DNA of 64,000 bases, taken from NCBI GenBank assembly GCA_946406115.1, contig OX291540.1, forward strand, positions 54,713,511 to 54,777,510, read 5' to 3'. Positions 1 through 11,517 of this stretch are shown here, in pieces. The notes under the pieces are model-generated. The model made no database searches, was not told where the DNA came from, and saw only the letters and a program-made list of their open reading frames with translations. The translations under genes were made by a program, and so were the position numbers. Each line of letters opens with the position of its first letter. Positions within the stretch are counted from its first letter, which is position 1. This DNA is from Apoda limacodes (lineage: Eukaryota > Arthropoda > Insecta > Lepidoptera > Limacodidae).

Positions 1-505
1 ATTGGTCAGGTAAACTGGAATATTTATATTTGCATTTAAATCCAGGGTTGTATCAGACACCCATTCTATGAAAGTTTGATTGTAGTCACCTGTAAGAATA
101 CCGCTATGGTTTGGAAATTTGATAACTATGTCATGCAGTTTGTTAAAATGCGCTTAATAGACAGTTTGATGTGAATGTAGGTAAATGCAATATAACCTCT
201 TCTACAAGAGGGTTTTTCCAGTAAATTAACCTGATAGATGATATATTATTTTTGATTGCAATTAGTACACCACCACCATCTTTCTTAGCAGATGTCGATA
301 CTGAAGGATCTCTTCTGTAAACTTTATACCTGTTATCGACAATTTCGCTATTAAATACTACATCTCGCAGCCATGTCTCAGTCAGGACAATAATGTCGTA
401 ATCACAGTTAGAAATAGTCAGACGCAGGTCGGAGAACTTATTTCTAATACTACGACAGTTTTGGTAATAAATATTAAAATTAGTTGTACTTTTATCCATT
501 ATCAT
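1..505 (-). pseudogene. LINE ORF2 endonuclease domain, broken, runs off the left edge
   Basis: The minus strand from 505 encodes an apurinic-type (EEP) endonuclease N-terminus as found in CR1/Jockey-group LINEs. Visible motifs are YYQNCRSIRNK near residue 13 and IIVLTETWL near residue 38, followed by a GGGVLIAI block. The frame breaks near 143. The other frame then continues the same domain to the window edge with a GDYN motif, equivalent to the catalytic GDFN loop. The RT part would lie outside the window. Upstream on the same strand is the ORF1 at 868-1850, so both belong to one decayed element. Seen: domain motifs and frameshift. Inferred: clade (CR1/Jockey group), not resolved further. 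Confidence 0.8.
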
Positions 506-867
506 ATACGTGTGCGATAAATGTTTTTAAAATGATTGGTGACGAAAAAATATTTACAAAAAACAAAACATGAAATATTGTCACTTAATAAAATAAAACA
601 AAACAGACAGAGCTTTTTATATGGTTCAAACAAAATACAAAAAATAGCACTTATTGAAGATAAATATGATTTAAAATACATAATACATAGTAAAGTTAGT
701 TGATAAAAAACGTAAAATTCAATGTTACAAGTTAATTTTATATATCTACTAACAGCGGTTTGTGGCACTGAAAAATAATAATAGTAATAAAATATGATCC
801 AGACATAGTAGCGAGGCACATTGATAATAGCATAACATTTTGTTAGGTAAAAAATAGTACTTAGTAG
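506..867. other. AT-rich spacer between LINE ORF1 and ORF2
   Basis: A 360-base AT-rich stretch between the two ORFs of the minus-strand LINE. It has an open frame on the minus strand (502-819), but its composition is poly-Phe/Tyr-like and matches nothing I recognise. It is probably decayed linker of the LINE. Confidence 0.5.
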
Positions 868-1850
868 TCAAAGTATTTTACACAATTCACTCTCATCTCT
901 AATTTGAAGGGTTTTCGATGTATCTGTTTTACGAACAAATATGCAGGAGTTTTTAATGCACATATATTTATACGACTTTTCTCTTACAGCCTTTCGTGCC
1001 TTACTATATAATATTTTATTAGACAAATTCAAGTGTTCATTGACATACAATTTACGCGGTGGAGTAACATTTATGTCGATTTGTTCTGTGTTGAGATTCC
1101 GGCGTACCTTAGCTGCGTGCAGTATCTAGTCTCGCAAGCACCGTGTCGTGAGCTGTAACACGATGTTCTTGGGCCGATCCGTCCGAGCGTATTTTATTTG
1201 TTGGTATGTCTATTTGTATAAGTTTTCCAATGTTTTGGATTATGTGGGTTAAGTTTTTTTTTTTGATATTGAACGTTTTGAATTTCTAGATTACAATTCC
1301 GCGTTGCCTGGTCACTATCAATTAATTTCTTCTGCATACCGCGTAATTGACTACACAATTCACTGTTGTCATTTTGTAGTTTAATTGTAGATTCATCATG
1401 TTGGTTAACCTTAAGCTCCAACGCACTTAGTCGGTCCTCCCAGACCAAGATTCGATCTAACAAAGTTTTTATTTCAGATTTAATCGGTAGTAAAAGTTCC
1501 GCAATATCATTGATGCACTTTTCCTGCATGCAGGTAAAGTTTCTGTCGAAGTATTCCAAAATGCTTTGATCAATCCCGCCGCAAACCAACGAAGGTGAAG
1601 AGGACGTACTCTCATCACATTCCTGCAACATTAACTGCGTCGAACTCACTGGAGTATAAGCATTGTCGTCTTCAACTATTCTCGTACACGCATCAGGGCA
1701 CTTCCAAGTTGATTTAAATTTAGAACTTTGTTTAGAAGTTTTAGTAATACCAAGACACTCAAAATGATAAATATTTTTACAACCAATGGTCGAGCGTTTC
1801 AAAGCTTCATTTTCCTTCACTGTCCTTTTACAAGCTAAGCAGTGAGTCAT
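868..1850 (-). pseudogene. LINE ORF1: PHD-like zinc finger, coiled coil, FP25K-like C-terminus
   Basis: The start at 1850 gives a Cys/His-rich finger (MTHCLACKRTV, then HFECLG and WKCP) like the PHD-type finger of insect LINE ORF1 proteins. A charged coiled-coil segment follows around residues 110-180, then an NLEIQNV block typical of the FP25K-like nucleic-acid-binding ORF1 family. The frame is lost near 1194. The next segment (about 1180-1060), in another frame and with a stop, still reads as this family. The C-terminal block YVNEHLNLSNK through VRKTDTS is at 1050-868. The finger is expected to bind RNA or chromatin and the rest to coat LINE RNA, which is family knowledge. It is non-functional here because of at least two frame breaks. 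Confidence 0.8.
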
Positions 1851-1885
1851 TTTGATTTATGGAGAATTAATTAAAATAAAAAGGA

Positions 1886-3400
1886 CTATACCGAGGACAT
1901 CCCGGACGTCAGCTTGTACGAGATTAGTATGGCTCTCAAACAGCTTAAGAACAATAAGGCACCGGGTGATGATGGAGTTACGACTGAGCTTCTGAAAGCG
2001 GGTGGAAAACCGGTACTAAAAGTCCTTCAGAAGCTCTTTAACACCGTCGCACTCGAAGGTATTTCGCCACAACACAGCACAGCTGGCACAGGGGCGTGGT
2101 GGTGCTTTTCTTCAAAAAAAAAGGTGACAATACCCTTCTTAAGAATTACAGACCCATCACGCTACTGAGCCTTGTTTATAAGCTGTTTTCAAGAGTAATT
2201 GCGAACCGTCTCGCTCGCAAGTTCGACGACTTCCAGCCGCCCGAACAAGCCGGTTTCCGAAGAGGCTATAGTACTGTAGACCACATACATACGCTACTGC
2301 AGATTATACAGAAGTCAGAAGAGTATTATCGGCCCCTTTGCTTAGCGTTTGTGGACTCTGAGAAAGCCTTCGATTCGGTGGAAACATGGGCAGTGCTACA
2401 GGCTCTACAGAGATGCCGTTTTGATCATCGGTATATCGAGGTGCTAAAATGCTTTTACGATAACGCCACTATGTCAGTCCGTCTCCAGGATCAGAACTCG
2501 AAACCGATCCAACTGCAGAGGTGTGAGACAGGGAGATGTCATATCTCCGAAACTTTTCACAAATGCGTTGGAAGATGTCTTTAAGCTTCTGGACTGGGAT
2601 GGGCTTGGCATCAATGTTAATGGCGAGTACATTACCCACCATCGGTTTGCCGACGATATTGTGGTCATGGCAGAATCGATGGAGGACCTTAGCACAATGC
2701 TCGAAAGCCTCAGTAGAGCTTCCCAACGAGTGGGCCTCAAGATGAACATGGACAAAAAATCATGTCGAATGGCCATGTAGCACTCACTCCAATAACTGTT
2801 GGGAACTCTACACTCGAAGTTGTTGACTAATACGTATACCCGGGACAAACTGTTAGATTAGGTAGGTCCAATTTCGAGAAAGAGGTTAATCGCCGAATCT
2901 AACTCGGTTGGGAAGCGCTCGGGAAACTGCGTACTATTTTCTTGTCCCAAATACCCCAGTGTTTGAAGACAAAAGTCTTCAACCAGTGTGTGTTGCCAGT
3001 GATGACTTACGGCACTGAGACGTGGCCGCTAACTATGGGCCTTATATGAAAGCTCAAGGTCACTCAGCGGGCGATGGAAAGAGCTATGCTCGGAGTTTCT
3101 CTACGTGATCGAATCAGGAATGAATCCGTAGGAGAACTAAAGTCACCGACATAGCTCACCGAATCGCAAAGCTGAAGTGGCAATGGGCAGGCCACATAGC
3201 TCGAAGAACCGATGGCCGATGGGGGAAGAAGGTTCTCGAGTGGCGGCAACGAACCGGAAAGCGCAGCTAGATGGACAGATGACCTCGTAAAGGTAGCGGG
3301 GAGCCTTTGGTTACAGGCGGCACAGAGTCGCACGCTGTGGAGAAAGTTAGGTGAGGCCTATGTCCAGCAATGGAACTCCAATGGGCTCATATGATGATTT
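1886..3400 (+). mobile_element. RTE-clade LINE, 5'-truncated, multiply frameshifted RT and C-terminus
   Basis: Reading starts abruptly near 1886 inside the RT domain (KNNKAPGDDGV at about 1945). It continues in a new frame at 2096 (LKNYRPITLLS; EQAGFRRGYSTVDH; the AFVDSEKAFDSV block, which is the palm motif A) and again at 2523 (MRQGDVISPKLF, then FADDIVVMAES, the catalytic YADD-type box). A stop interrupts near 2778. The RTE-specific tail follows: QCVLPVMTYGTETW, then RWTDDLVKVAG and LGEAYVQQWN ending at about 3394. The element ends in a short ATGATG-like tail, as RTE elements do. At least three frameshifts and two stops make it a fossil. A second copy of the clade lies at 41866-43240. Confidence 0.88.
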
Positions 3401-4015
3401 AAAAGGAAACAAATAAAAAGTTTAATATCTTGATCACTGTGTGACTCGATCCCTGGAACTTGACCTTCCGTTTTCTTAGTCCATTGAGTTTGCTAGTGAC
3501 CATCAATAATTCAAGCAACAAATGCGTTGAAAATGACGATGTGTTTCGTACAACGCATTACATAACAATCGGCATGCACTAATGAGCGAGCATGAGTCAC
3601 GCACTTCAGAATACAAAACACTAATCACCTTTAACTTGCACTGACACTGACAGTACTGACAGTACTGACCGAAAAATTGTTTATATTTTACATTTGTTTT
3701 AAGTTATCCTACTTAAAATGTATTTCACTCACGTCATGCAATGGTATAATTCTTTTTAAATATATAACACTATTTCCAATGTTTTTTGTTCAAAATATCT
3801 AACTGTTATAAAAATGCGACAACACAGTTCAGCGGTTACGTGTTTTTTTTTTGATGTTACTAATGCAAAAGCACGAAAAGTAACTTTTTTAGGAGTCTTC
3901 GAAATATTTAATCCCTAACGCGTCCGGCCCCCCGCAGCGGCAAATGCCGGTCATGTCCATAGTCTACAGTCATAAACACGAAGTAACTTTCGCTTTTTCA
4001 CATTCTGACTGGCTT
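3401..4015. other. Unassigned AT-rich spacer
   Basis: No coding or RNA feature is recognised. It contains a short direct repeat (GACAGTACT twice at 3650-3670). It lies in the large 3' intron or downstream flank of the host gene. Confidence 0.5.
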
Positions 4016-4480
4016 CCAACGGGTACTAGCTAAGCCCTGCCACACGGGCGCTGTCTTTTTCAATGTAGTGAAAGCTTTCGACAAAGTCTGGCACAACGGT
4101 TTAATTTATAAACTGTACACCTATCAGTTGCCAGACCGCCTCGTTCTCATAGACTCCGAAACCGCTTCCTCAGAGCGGCCTCCGGAGCCTCCCGGTTCGT
4201 CCGGAATGCATCCCTACACAGGTACTTCGAGCACCCCACGATTGCCCAATACCTTAAAGACCTGGCAGTCGGCTTTTTCGAGTGTACACAAAATCACCCG
4301 AACCGATTAATTGTACAATCCACAAGCTACCATCCCCCCGACCGACCACGACACGGTCGAAAAACTATTGTTAGGCGGCCTCGGCACGTACTAATACTAA
4401 AGAATGATCTCGCTATCCGGATAGAGAGACTAGTCTCGATGACCTCCCCTAGTACGCCTTATCGCCCATACTCACTCGCA
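4016..4480 (+). pseudogene. Jockey-clade LINE fragment: RT motif A fused to C-terminus
   Basis: The segment from about 4040 reads as RT palm motif A (VVKAFDKVWHNGLIYKLYTY). Near 4150 it jumps straight to the far C-terminus of the same kind of element (RFLRAASGASRFVRN, IAQYLKDLAV, then HPNRLIVQSTSYH). The intervening YADD box and thumb are missing, so the copy carries a large internal deletion. The C-terminal part is closely matched by the segment at 55372-55640, also plus strand, which shows the family independently. The copy is dead. Confidence 0.75.
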
Positions 4481-5189
4481 ACTTGTAAAAAAAAAATTAT
4501 AAAAATTATAATATTTAAATTTATTTTAAAGTTAAATTATATAAATAATGAAAATGATGTAATTTATTATCGATTGGATGATAATTATATAAAAAAAAAT
4601 TTTTTTTGCATGTTTACTGAGTAAGACTGAATGTGTAGTACTTAAATTTATAACATCTTTACCTAACCGCATTCTAGGCAAATAAAGTTATTTGTTTTTG
4701 TATAACCGCGACCGCGTAACAGGGAACTCCCCTCTTGGGGCTGACTCGCCATTGACTCTTGTTGCATAAACACTAAACGTATCCTATATTTACCGATCTA
4801 TCACTTTTCACCTACACTAAAGTGTACCTTAGTAAATAAAGCAATTACTGTGTGTAGGTATGTATACACATTCCATAATAACTTTACCATAATTATTTAT
4901 TTACACAAGTAACGACACAGCGCCTAAACACACAGAACAACCCACGAGCCGACTCGGTTTTTATTAGACAAAATTAACAACCAAAAAAATTTTTTGATAA
5001 ATATTAAGACATAATCGTTAAAAAAAAAATTCCATAAAATTTTTTTTGTTAAAAAAAAACCTATCTACATCAGGTAATTCAAAAACAAAAAACATTGCTT
5101 CACTAAATCTTTCGTCGTTTTTCCCTAATTATTTTTTTACGTTGCAAAGCAATAAATACATTCGCTATTTAATTCACAGTTATTTGATA
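4481..5189. other. AT-rich region, no feature recognised
   Basis: Long A/T runs and low complexity (for example 4490-4610 and 5010-5055). Nothing supports a gene on either strand. Confidence 0.5.
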
Positions 5190-5529
5190 CAAATAGTTTA
5201 CTAACACAAACACAACAATTACACTCATTTCACTATTCGCGAGAACTGTTTTTATTAAGCATTGAAAATTATCAATTCTCATAGATCAGATATTCTAGAA
5301 TGTATCTAAACAAAATACTTGTGATTTGCTGTGGTAAAATTAGCTGGTTAACCAATCATTCAAATAGTTTACTAACACAAACACAACAATTACACTCATT
5401 TCACTATTCGCGAGAACTGTTTTTATTAAGCATTGAAAATTATCAATTCTCATAGATCAGATATTCTAGAATGTATCTAAACAAAATACTTGTGATTTGC
5501 TGTGGTAAAATTAGCTGGTTAACCAATCA
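5190..5529 (+). repeat. Perfect tandem duplication, 169-bp copies
   Basis: The segment 5190-5358 is repeated without a visible mismatch at 5361-5529, offset 171 bp and separated by two bases (tt). Both copies run from CAAATAGTTTACTAACAC to GGTTAACCAATCA. The identity implies a very recent duplication, or an assembly artefact. Confidence 0.95.
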
Positions 5530-5594
5530 GATTACATCAAATGCAGGTCCCGGGTACAGGACGCTACGCGCACAAAAAAGTTTTTTTTATACCA

Positions 5595-7540
5595 CTAAGG
5601 TGGCAAACCAGCACACGGTCCGCCTGATGGTAAGCCGTTACCGTGGCCTATGGACGCTAGTAACGCCAGGGGTATCTCGCGCGTTGCCGACCCTTCAAAA
5701 ATCCAATAGAACTTTCTTGAAGAACCCCATACTGTAGTCCTTAGGGAAACCTTGACAGGGAGCTCATTCCACAACCCAAGCATTCGCGGGAGGTTTCTCT
5801 GAAACCGCACTGTACGCGACCATTTCGGTTCTAGAGTGTGAGAATGAATTCCCTACCGATAGCGAGCGGTGCGATGGTAGAAAGTAGCTGTGGGCAACAT
5901 TTCAAACAATTCCTCAGAACAAATCCCATTGTACAAGCGGTAGAACACACACAGGGAGGCAAAATCTCTCCTCAGACTTATGGGTTCGATACGGAAAGTA
6001 AGTTCGGGATCGACGATAACTCTCACAGCTCGTCGTTGAACCGAGTCAAAAGGGCCGGTATCCGCGTGCACCCTCCCAGAGATGGCAGCAGCACTCCATA
6101 TGGGGCCGAAATTGCGAATTGTAAAGCAGCAACCTCTGCCCCGACGTGAAGTACTGCCTCGCTCTGTTGTGTACACTTAGTTTTTTGGACGCCAGCTTCA
6201 CCTTGTCTAGCAAATGATCTCGGAACTGAACATCGCTGGAGATATCAACGCCAAGGATCCCAATGCTCTTGGAGATAGATAGGGGAGTGTTCTGGATTGT
6301 GGGACTACAGTGAATGGGGTTTTATATGCGGTGAACGCGCAGACTTGTGTCTTAGTAGGGTTCAATCGGACCAAATTTACCCATCCCCAGTCAGAGACCT
6401 TGGACAATGTGGTCTCGATTTGGGACACAAGTTCTCTGCGGTTTTCCTTCACAACGGAACGAGGGATGTTTGCACGACCCGTGTAATAAGCGTCTCCAGT
6501 ACTGTCATCTGCATAGCAATGTATGTTGTTGATGTCCAACATGTCATTGAATGTATAGTAGAAACATCGTAGGAGACAGCACAGAGTCTTGCGGGACAAT
6601 ATTCATGCTTTCAGAGCAACTACCGTCAACTACGGTTTGTATGCGTCTGCCGGACAAAAAGCTAGCCACCCATTTGCACAAACACTCGGGCACTCCGTAA
6701 GATGGCAACTTCGATAGAAGACCCCAGTATCTAACCCGATCGAACACTTTCGCTACGTCCAGGCTACATGCCAATGCCTCCCCCTGACTCTTAATGGCTA
6801 GTGCCCATCAGTGTGTTAGATACGCTAGAAGGTCACCAGTCGAGCGACCGTGGCGAAAGCCATATTGACGGTCACTGACCAGGTCGTGTTCTTCTAGGTA
6901 TCGTAGAAGCTGTGTGTTGATCACACGCTCCATCACCTTGGACAGGAGAGAGGTAATAGCGGTAACCTGTAATTCGATGGATCTGATCTATCGCCCTTTT
7001 TGGGCACCGGGTGCACATTCGCAGTCTTCCATGAAGACGGAAATTGCCTAGTATGGTAGGAAAGCGAGAAGAGGCGCGTGAGTACAAGACATAACTCAGG
7101 AGCACACTGCTAAAGCACCACTGCTGGTATATCGTCTGGCCCACTCGACTTATGAACGTCTAGAGAAAGCAACACCCGCCGGACCTCCCGCTGCGTTATG
7201 GAAATTTCCGGCATGGTCTTACCGCACCACGGTACAGTAGGTGGTACAGCGCCTTTATCGTTCATGTTCGAGTTCGAGGCAAAGAGACTGCCCAGTAGAT
7301 CGGCTTTCACTTTAGCACTATGGGCCAAGTCACCATCGGTCTTTCGCAGTGGTGTTAACGACGACTGGCAAAAGTTCCCTTCGGCAGCTTTGGCAAGCGA
7401 CCAGAAAGCACGACTCCCACAAGGATAGCTCGCTAGTCACCCATCTATTTTGGCGATGAATTGGAATTTTGCTCTGGCAGTTGCTTCCTTACTGAACCTT
7501 GAGGCAGCGTTTAATTTGCGTTTTACCTCAGAAATATCTA
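5595..7540 (-). pseudogene. Family A LINE reverse transcriptase and C-terminal domain
   Basis: Going 5' to 3' on the minus strand, motifs appear in different frames: KADLLGSLFASNS then KSSGPDDIPAVVL (7300-7110); GFRHGRSTGD-like fingers near 6860 in a broken frame; LDVAKVFDRVRYWGLL (motif A, about 6760-6710); NNIHCYADDSTGDAYYTG (catalytic YADD box, about 6535-6490); then the C-terminal SVQRRAVRVIV and LCVFYRLYNGICSEE block (6050-5900) and LPRMLGLWNELPV (5790-5750). The YADD aspartates are retained although the protein is interrupted several times. Target-primed reverse transcription would be its family role; it is not functional here. Confidence 0.82.
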
Positions 7541-7619
7541 TCATCTATCTATCTAGATCCTTATTATTCTTAATATAATATAATATAAGTCTTCCAAAAT
7601 AACTAGTTCTGCTCTACGA

Positions 7620-8054
7620 TACTGCCTTAGAACTTTGTCAGTCGTCAAACTCCGGTGCGTGAACCGTGTCTGTGTCACCGCTATGAGACCTGTATAAGCA
7701 CGCATATATACGAGCGTGGCCGCCGTGATCTATGCGCACCCACAATAACGACAGGTCCCTGTCTTCAAGGCTATGAAGGCGGCGACAGCAGATATCCTCC
7801 CGGGCGAATGTACACACACCGGCACGACTCACAAAATTGTGTCCGAGTTTGTAGCCGGGATAATGAAGGTATGATATATCGGCCGGGCAGGATATCTGCG
7901 TCTCCGTTAGGAAAAGAATGGTCGGCTGCGCAGTCTCCAGATGGAGGTAGACTGCGTTAAAATTTGCATGAATACCCCTAACGTTACAAAAGTCCACATT
8001 AAAAGTGGATGGAGTGGCCGCTGAAAAAACTCTTTCCCTTATTTTTCTTGCCAT
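7620..8054 (-). pseudogene. Family A LINE endonuclease N-terminus
   Basis: From the ATG at 8054 the frame encodes an EEP endonuclease start: NVDFCNVRGIHANF, ILFLTETQIS (the catalytic Glu strand), YLHYPGYKL, then LLWVRIDHGG and YACLYRSHSGDTDT. The frame stops at 7638 well before the rest of the nuclease, because the central part of the element is deleted. The start codon follows an A-rich leader. An ORF1 was not found upstream; the leader at 8055-8480 is GC-rich and non-coding. Confidence 0.75.
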
Positions 8055-8480
8055 TTTAAAATAAAAAAAAAATTACTTAGACTAAATATGAGGATTCACT
8101 GCAGAGAAAGCTTAGAGGGCAAAAGTAAGGTACTAGAACAGCCAAAGCTCGGGCTCAGGCGGGCGGAAGGGCCCCTGATACCGCTCTCTTGTAGTAGCCG
8201 GGTCCACTCCGGTTTACTCCTCCGGCACGACTACTAGACTAGAGACTTTACACAGGTTGTCGGATCAGCCTGCCAGGGCGGAGCTTAAGTGATCCCTGGG
8301 TTCGGGAACTCGTTCAACCTGCGGGCGGCCAGCGGTCAGCCGTTCCATCAGGTATCCCTGACCGCCGTACCAGCATGCCGCGATTACACCGAGCAATGAC
8401 AGCAACAAGCACCGCCGGTCCTCCGCTGTCCGCGCAGCGAATCCTCAAACAACTCTGGCAACCTTACTCACCGCCAGGAA
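8055..8480 (-). other. GC-rich leader (5' UTR-like) of family A LINE
   Basis: A GC-rich block just upstream of the endonuclease start, in sharp contrast with its AT-rich flank beyond 8480. It has many in-frame stops on both strands. It is best read as the LINE 5' UTR with its internal promoter. This is inference from position and composition. Confidence 0.45.
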
Positions 8481-10014
8481 CACAACACTAATCTAAGTTA
8501 GTGTTATTATGGCCCTAGTTTCTGTAAGGTGGAGGTACTTCCCCAGTTCAGGCTGCTCATTCGAGCAAGTACTCGCTATACTCCGCTTTAATAGTTCGGG
8601 CGAGCACTTTCTGTGCCCTACCTCTCTTACTGGACTTACCTATACTGGACGCGTAAGGCGTTGATACAATAAACTCCGATGAAGCACGAATTCAGTACTT
8701 CGGCCAACATCGGTTTTGTTCGGCTTTCGGGAAGATAACAAGTATTAAATATATTTAATAGCTTTTGATGTGAGCTTCTTGGCTTGTTCGTAGAGTGGCC
8801 GGCACGGGGATGCAGGTTCGAAACCCAGAAGATCTCTCATCGATCACAATTTTCCTATATTCCTATTTGTTATTAATAGATATAAGTAAAGTATGTACCT
8901 AATCAAATATTTGTAATTGAGATATTGTTGATAAGCGAATAGGTTGATAAAAAACATTACGAGAATTTAGACTTTGTGGCAATAACTGAATAAGTAGATG
9001 CGATAAACAAATTGTAACAATGAGAGGGCCATATAACAAATATAGTTCCGTGCTTGGAACAAGCCGCCTGCAATATATATATTCTAATAGAGTAACATTT
9101 TTCCAAGAATCAATTTTAGAACGTACAATGAAATTTCATTTGTAACTTTATGAATCATTCGCACCATAACTTTCTGTCACTTTACAAATTTAAAGTTGTG
9201 CCAATGTTAATTTAACTTACAAAAATTTTACTTTGTAACTTACTCAAACGTTACAATTATCAGGAGTGGCCAAGTTACAGGGTTTACTACTGGCGCGGCC
9301 ACTAGCACTAGGGTATCGCTTTGGGGTTGCTGGAATGTTACATCCTTGCATTTGAAAGTTAAACTTATAGCCCCCAAATGTAATGTTCAGCAATTTTATT
9401 CTATATAAGTTTGGCTTGCTTAGTGGGTTCTTTCCTAACAATATTTTTTAATCGTGTAGGTACTACATATTGCTTCCCGACATCATTGAAACTTAAACCA
9501 TTTTTTTTTTTTTTTAATATTATAATGGGCTCGCACGGTCTTAGCAGACCATTTATGCATTTGCCAGAGTCAAAGTCAATTATATTATATCGTATCGTGG
9601 CGCGGGCGTTACCGCGCGTCCTCGTTTTCAAGTCCCAAGATTGGGCGGGAGATTTGGTGTGGATCCTCAGACATTGCGCGTCATGTCCTGCTTATTTCTT
9701 CATAATTCACTATTCATGAGCCTTCGCTGCACAATTCTTAACACGCTTTCGTAAAACTTTGCTAAAATATATACATCGAAAGTCACTAAATGAATTTAGA
9801 AAAATTAAACAGAAAAAAACACCACTCCTTCTTAAGATTCGCGCCAAAACTCCCTTAAACCATTTGCACCTTTAAGTGAGCGGAAACTGATAAATATATA
9901 ACTGTAAATTAGTATCTATTTGATATTGACCCGCGCGTCTACAAGAGGGCGTCAGGATATTAATTGCACACGAGCCCTACATAACGTATATAACGAGCAT
10001 CCACCCGCTCTCAC
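8481..10014. other. Unassigned intronic sequence
   Basis: Mostly AT-rich. A moderately GC-rich patch at 9245-9440 and a second at 9520-9715 look like old repeat fragments. A poly-T run lies at 9502-9517. A possible tRNA-derived SINE is listed separately at 8765-8840. No exon of the host gene with the required phase could be found here. Confidence 0.4.
8765..8840 (+). repeat. Possible tRNA-derived SINE head
   Basis: GGTTCGAAACCC at about 8815-8826 matches a polymerase III B box. A weak A-box-like GTAGAGTGGCC lies about 30 bases upstream. No acceptor stem can be folded, so this is not a tRNA gene. Confidence 0.3.
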
Positions 10015-10145
10015 CTGTCGGCTCGGTCGCAGCACTGCTCGTGGTACTGGTGCTGGTGGTGCTGGTACTGGTGCGGCGACGTCACTTCACCGTTCCCGCC
10101 GGCGACACCGTATCTGCACTCGCCGTTCGACGAATACGAGTATTC
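10015..10145 (-). CDS. Candidate exon I of the CFAP410-like gene (Tyr/His/Gln-rich)
   Basis: A 131-bp GC-rich block on the minus strand starting after an acceptor (ttgctatag|GAA) and ending at a good donor (GACAG|gtgaga). It is open in phase 0 for 43 codons plus two bases. The peptide begins EYSYSSNGEC and includes a HQYQHHQHQYH stretch encoded by CAC/CAG/TAC triplets. If it is not spliced, a TGA follows two codons after the donor, so this could also be a terminal exon. It is separated from exon H by only 242 bp and enters in the phase exon H leaves. Membership in the same transcript is inferred from phase and strand. The polypyrimidine tract is weak. Confidence 0.6.
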
Positions 10146-10387
10146 CTATAGCAATTTTATTTTATCTAATCAACTTTTAACTTAATCAATAATAATATAT
10201 TTTAGGGTATTTATTAAAGTTTTGCTTAAAACAGGTTTTTAGAATATTATAATTCTTAGATTGTAAGTTTAGTTTTAGTCAGTAACAGACAGGCTAAATA
10301 GAGATGAAACAGTACAACAATATGTATGTTATTTATTATTATTCTGGTAAATTGTAACTATATGAATATTCAGAAGTGTTCTGTTAC

Positions 10388-10456
10388 CTTAACGCTCTGG
10401 GCAGAGAATGAGTGTCGCAGCGATGCAGCGGCGGCGCCCGCGTCCGGCGAGCGCGG
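10388..10456 (-). CDS. Candidate exon H of the CFAP410-like gene
   Basis: A 69-bp minus-strand exon of 23 codons in phase 0. The acceptor is textbook: a CTAAC branch-like motif and an uninterrupted C-rich tract leading to ccccag|CCG. The donor is AAG|gtaaca. The peptide runs from PRSPDAGAAAA to SLRHSFSAQSVK and contains no recognised domain. GC content is far above the flanks, as for the other exons. It sits between exon G (1.4 kb upstream) and exon I (0.24 kb downstream), with matching phases. Confidence 0.62.
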
Positions 10457-10695
10457 CTGGGGGTGGGGGGGGGAGCATCGTTAGTCGTTACTAAAGTGTG
10501 TCTACTCTCTCTAACTACATATGCGTCATGATTAGCAGATTGAGAGGATTTAGAAAAGTGGGTATGGAAAACTAAATCAAGCTATCGAGTTCTTATGGCA
10601 AACCGTCAGGGTTGCTCAAAGCAAAAAGACGTGCCCGTGTCGTGGGCCATTGGCCGTGGCGTATCTGCGCATCACAACCAAAGGCGTATTATTAC

Positions 10696-11517
10696 ATTAA
10701 CCCCTAACAGGCCGGGTGCGGTCACCATGACCGCAGTAACTGGTAACACTAAATATTATACTCTTCCAATATTCGATGGTACTCGCCCCTTCCGGTACTT
10801 TCTTAACTCAGCCGATTAGTACGAGGAGTGGATTAGCAATAGTCGAATGCGTCTTTTGTTTTGCGTTTTTACTGTTTAAACAGTCGCAGCGGTCAGTGAC
10901 CGTACCCGGCCTGTTGCGTGATTTTAATTAATGAATACCCGAGGTAGAAGAAAAGCTGGAAACTAGAAAAACATGCTGTACTTGCAATCCCAAAAAAGAA
11001 AAAGAAAGACCTATCATATATGTTTTTGTTGTAAAAAGCCGATATGTATCGAATATAGCCTAAAGATGTGTTGCGATTGTCGCGAAACAAGACCATGAAT
11101 GACGGTTGTCAATTTTTTGTTAGTAATATTTATATTTATATATTTATATTATTAGTTTCTGTTTTTTTTTTTTATTTTATTACATGTTATATGATCTCTT
11201 CTTTTCCTCTTATATCTCGTATTTTTCAAAAATAACTTTAAATTTTTTTAGGACTTTTCGCAGAAGCTTAGAGATTTTGTTTATTAATTTAAGCGTTTAA
11301 GTAATGTTTTTTATTTATTTAACAATAATAAAAGTTATATATCGTTAATTTTTATTTTCTAACTAAAAGTAAATACTATCAGTAACACTGTGTATTTTTA
11401 TTTATTTATTATTTAAATAATAACATAAAAATGTTATACATACAGTACATGCGGTCACGGTGACCGCACCCGGCCCGTTTTGTTACTAAAAAAAGCCACC
11501 AGCCAATTCAGGGTTAA
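10696..11517 (+). mobile_element. piggyBac-like element, internally deleted, flanked by TTAA
   Basis: The ends are TTAA|CCCCTAACAGG at 10696 and GGG|TTAA at 11517, the hallmark of piggyBac integration at TTAA with CCC...GGG termini. Near both ends, in inverted orientation, lies GGCCGGGTGCGGTCACC (10707 on; complement at about 11455-11477). A further copy at 10880-10915 lies inside. The 0.8-kb length is too short for a transposase of about 2 kb, but a remnant of its C-terminal zinc finger remains at 10930-11097. Confidence 0.75.
10930..11097 (+). pseudogene. piggyBac transposase C-terminal Cys-rich domain remnant
   Basis: The plus strand reads RKTYHICFCCKKPICIEYS then LKMCCDC and ends soon after. 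This matches the cross-brace zinc finger at the C-terminus of piggyBac transposases (paired CxxC motifs), with the usual His of the CxxH part apparently replaced by Tyr. Upstream catalytic domains are absent. It lies inside the TTAA-bounded element, which supports the call. Confidence 0.6.

Larger units (their letters stand above)
5570..8480 (-). mobile_element. LINE family A (Jockey/CR1 group), near full span but internally deleted
   Basis: On the minus strand this reads 5' GC-rich leader (8480-8055), endonuclease start (8054-7620), then RT and C-terminal domains (7540-5600). It ends in a 3' tail whose last unique bases are CACCTTAGTGGTATAAAAAA at about 5600-5580. The endonuclease-RT junction is lost: a short AT-rich filler with TATC repeats lies at 7540-7600. 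Three more copies share the same 3' end (20395-20697, 41187-41355 and 49499-51575), so the family is abundant here. All copies carry frame breaks. Confidence 0.85.

Noticed and set aside
9595..9700. Possible downstream host exon in a GC patch (minus strand)
   Set aside because: Starting after the AAGCAG acceptor, the only open frame requires entry in phase 1, but exon I leaves in phase 2; the other frames stop at once. More likely a repeat fragment.
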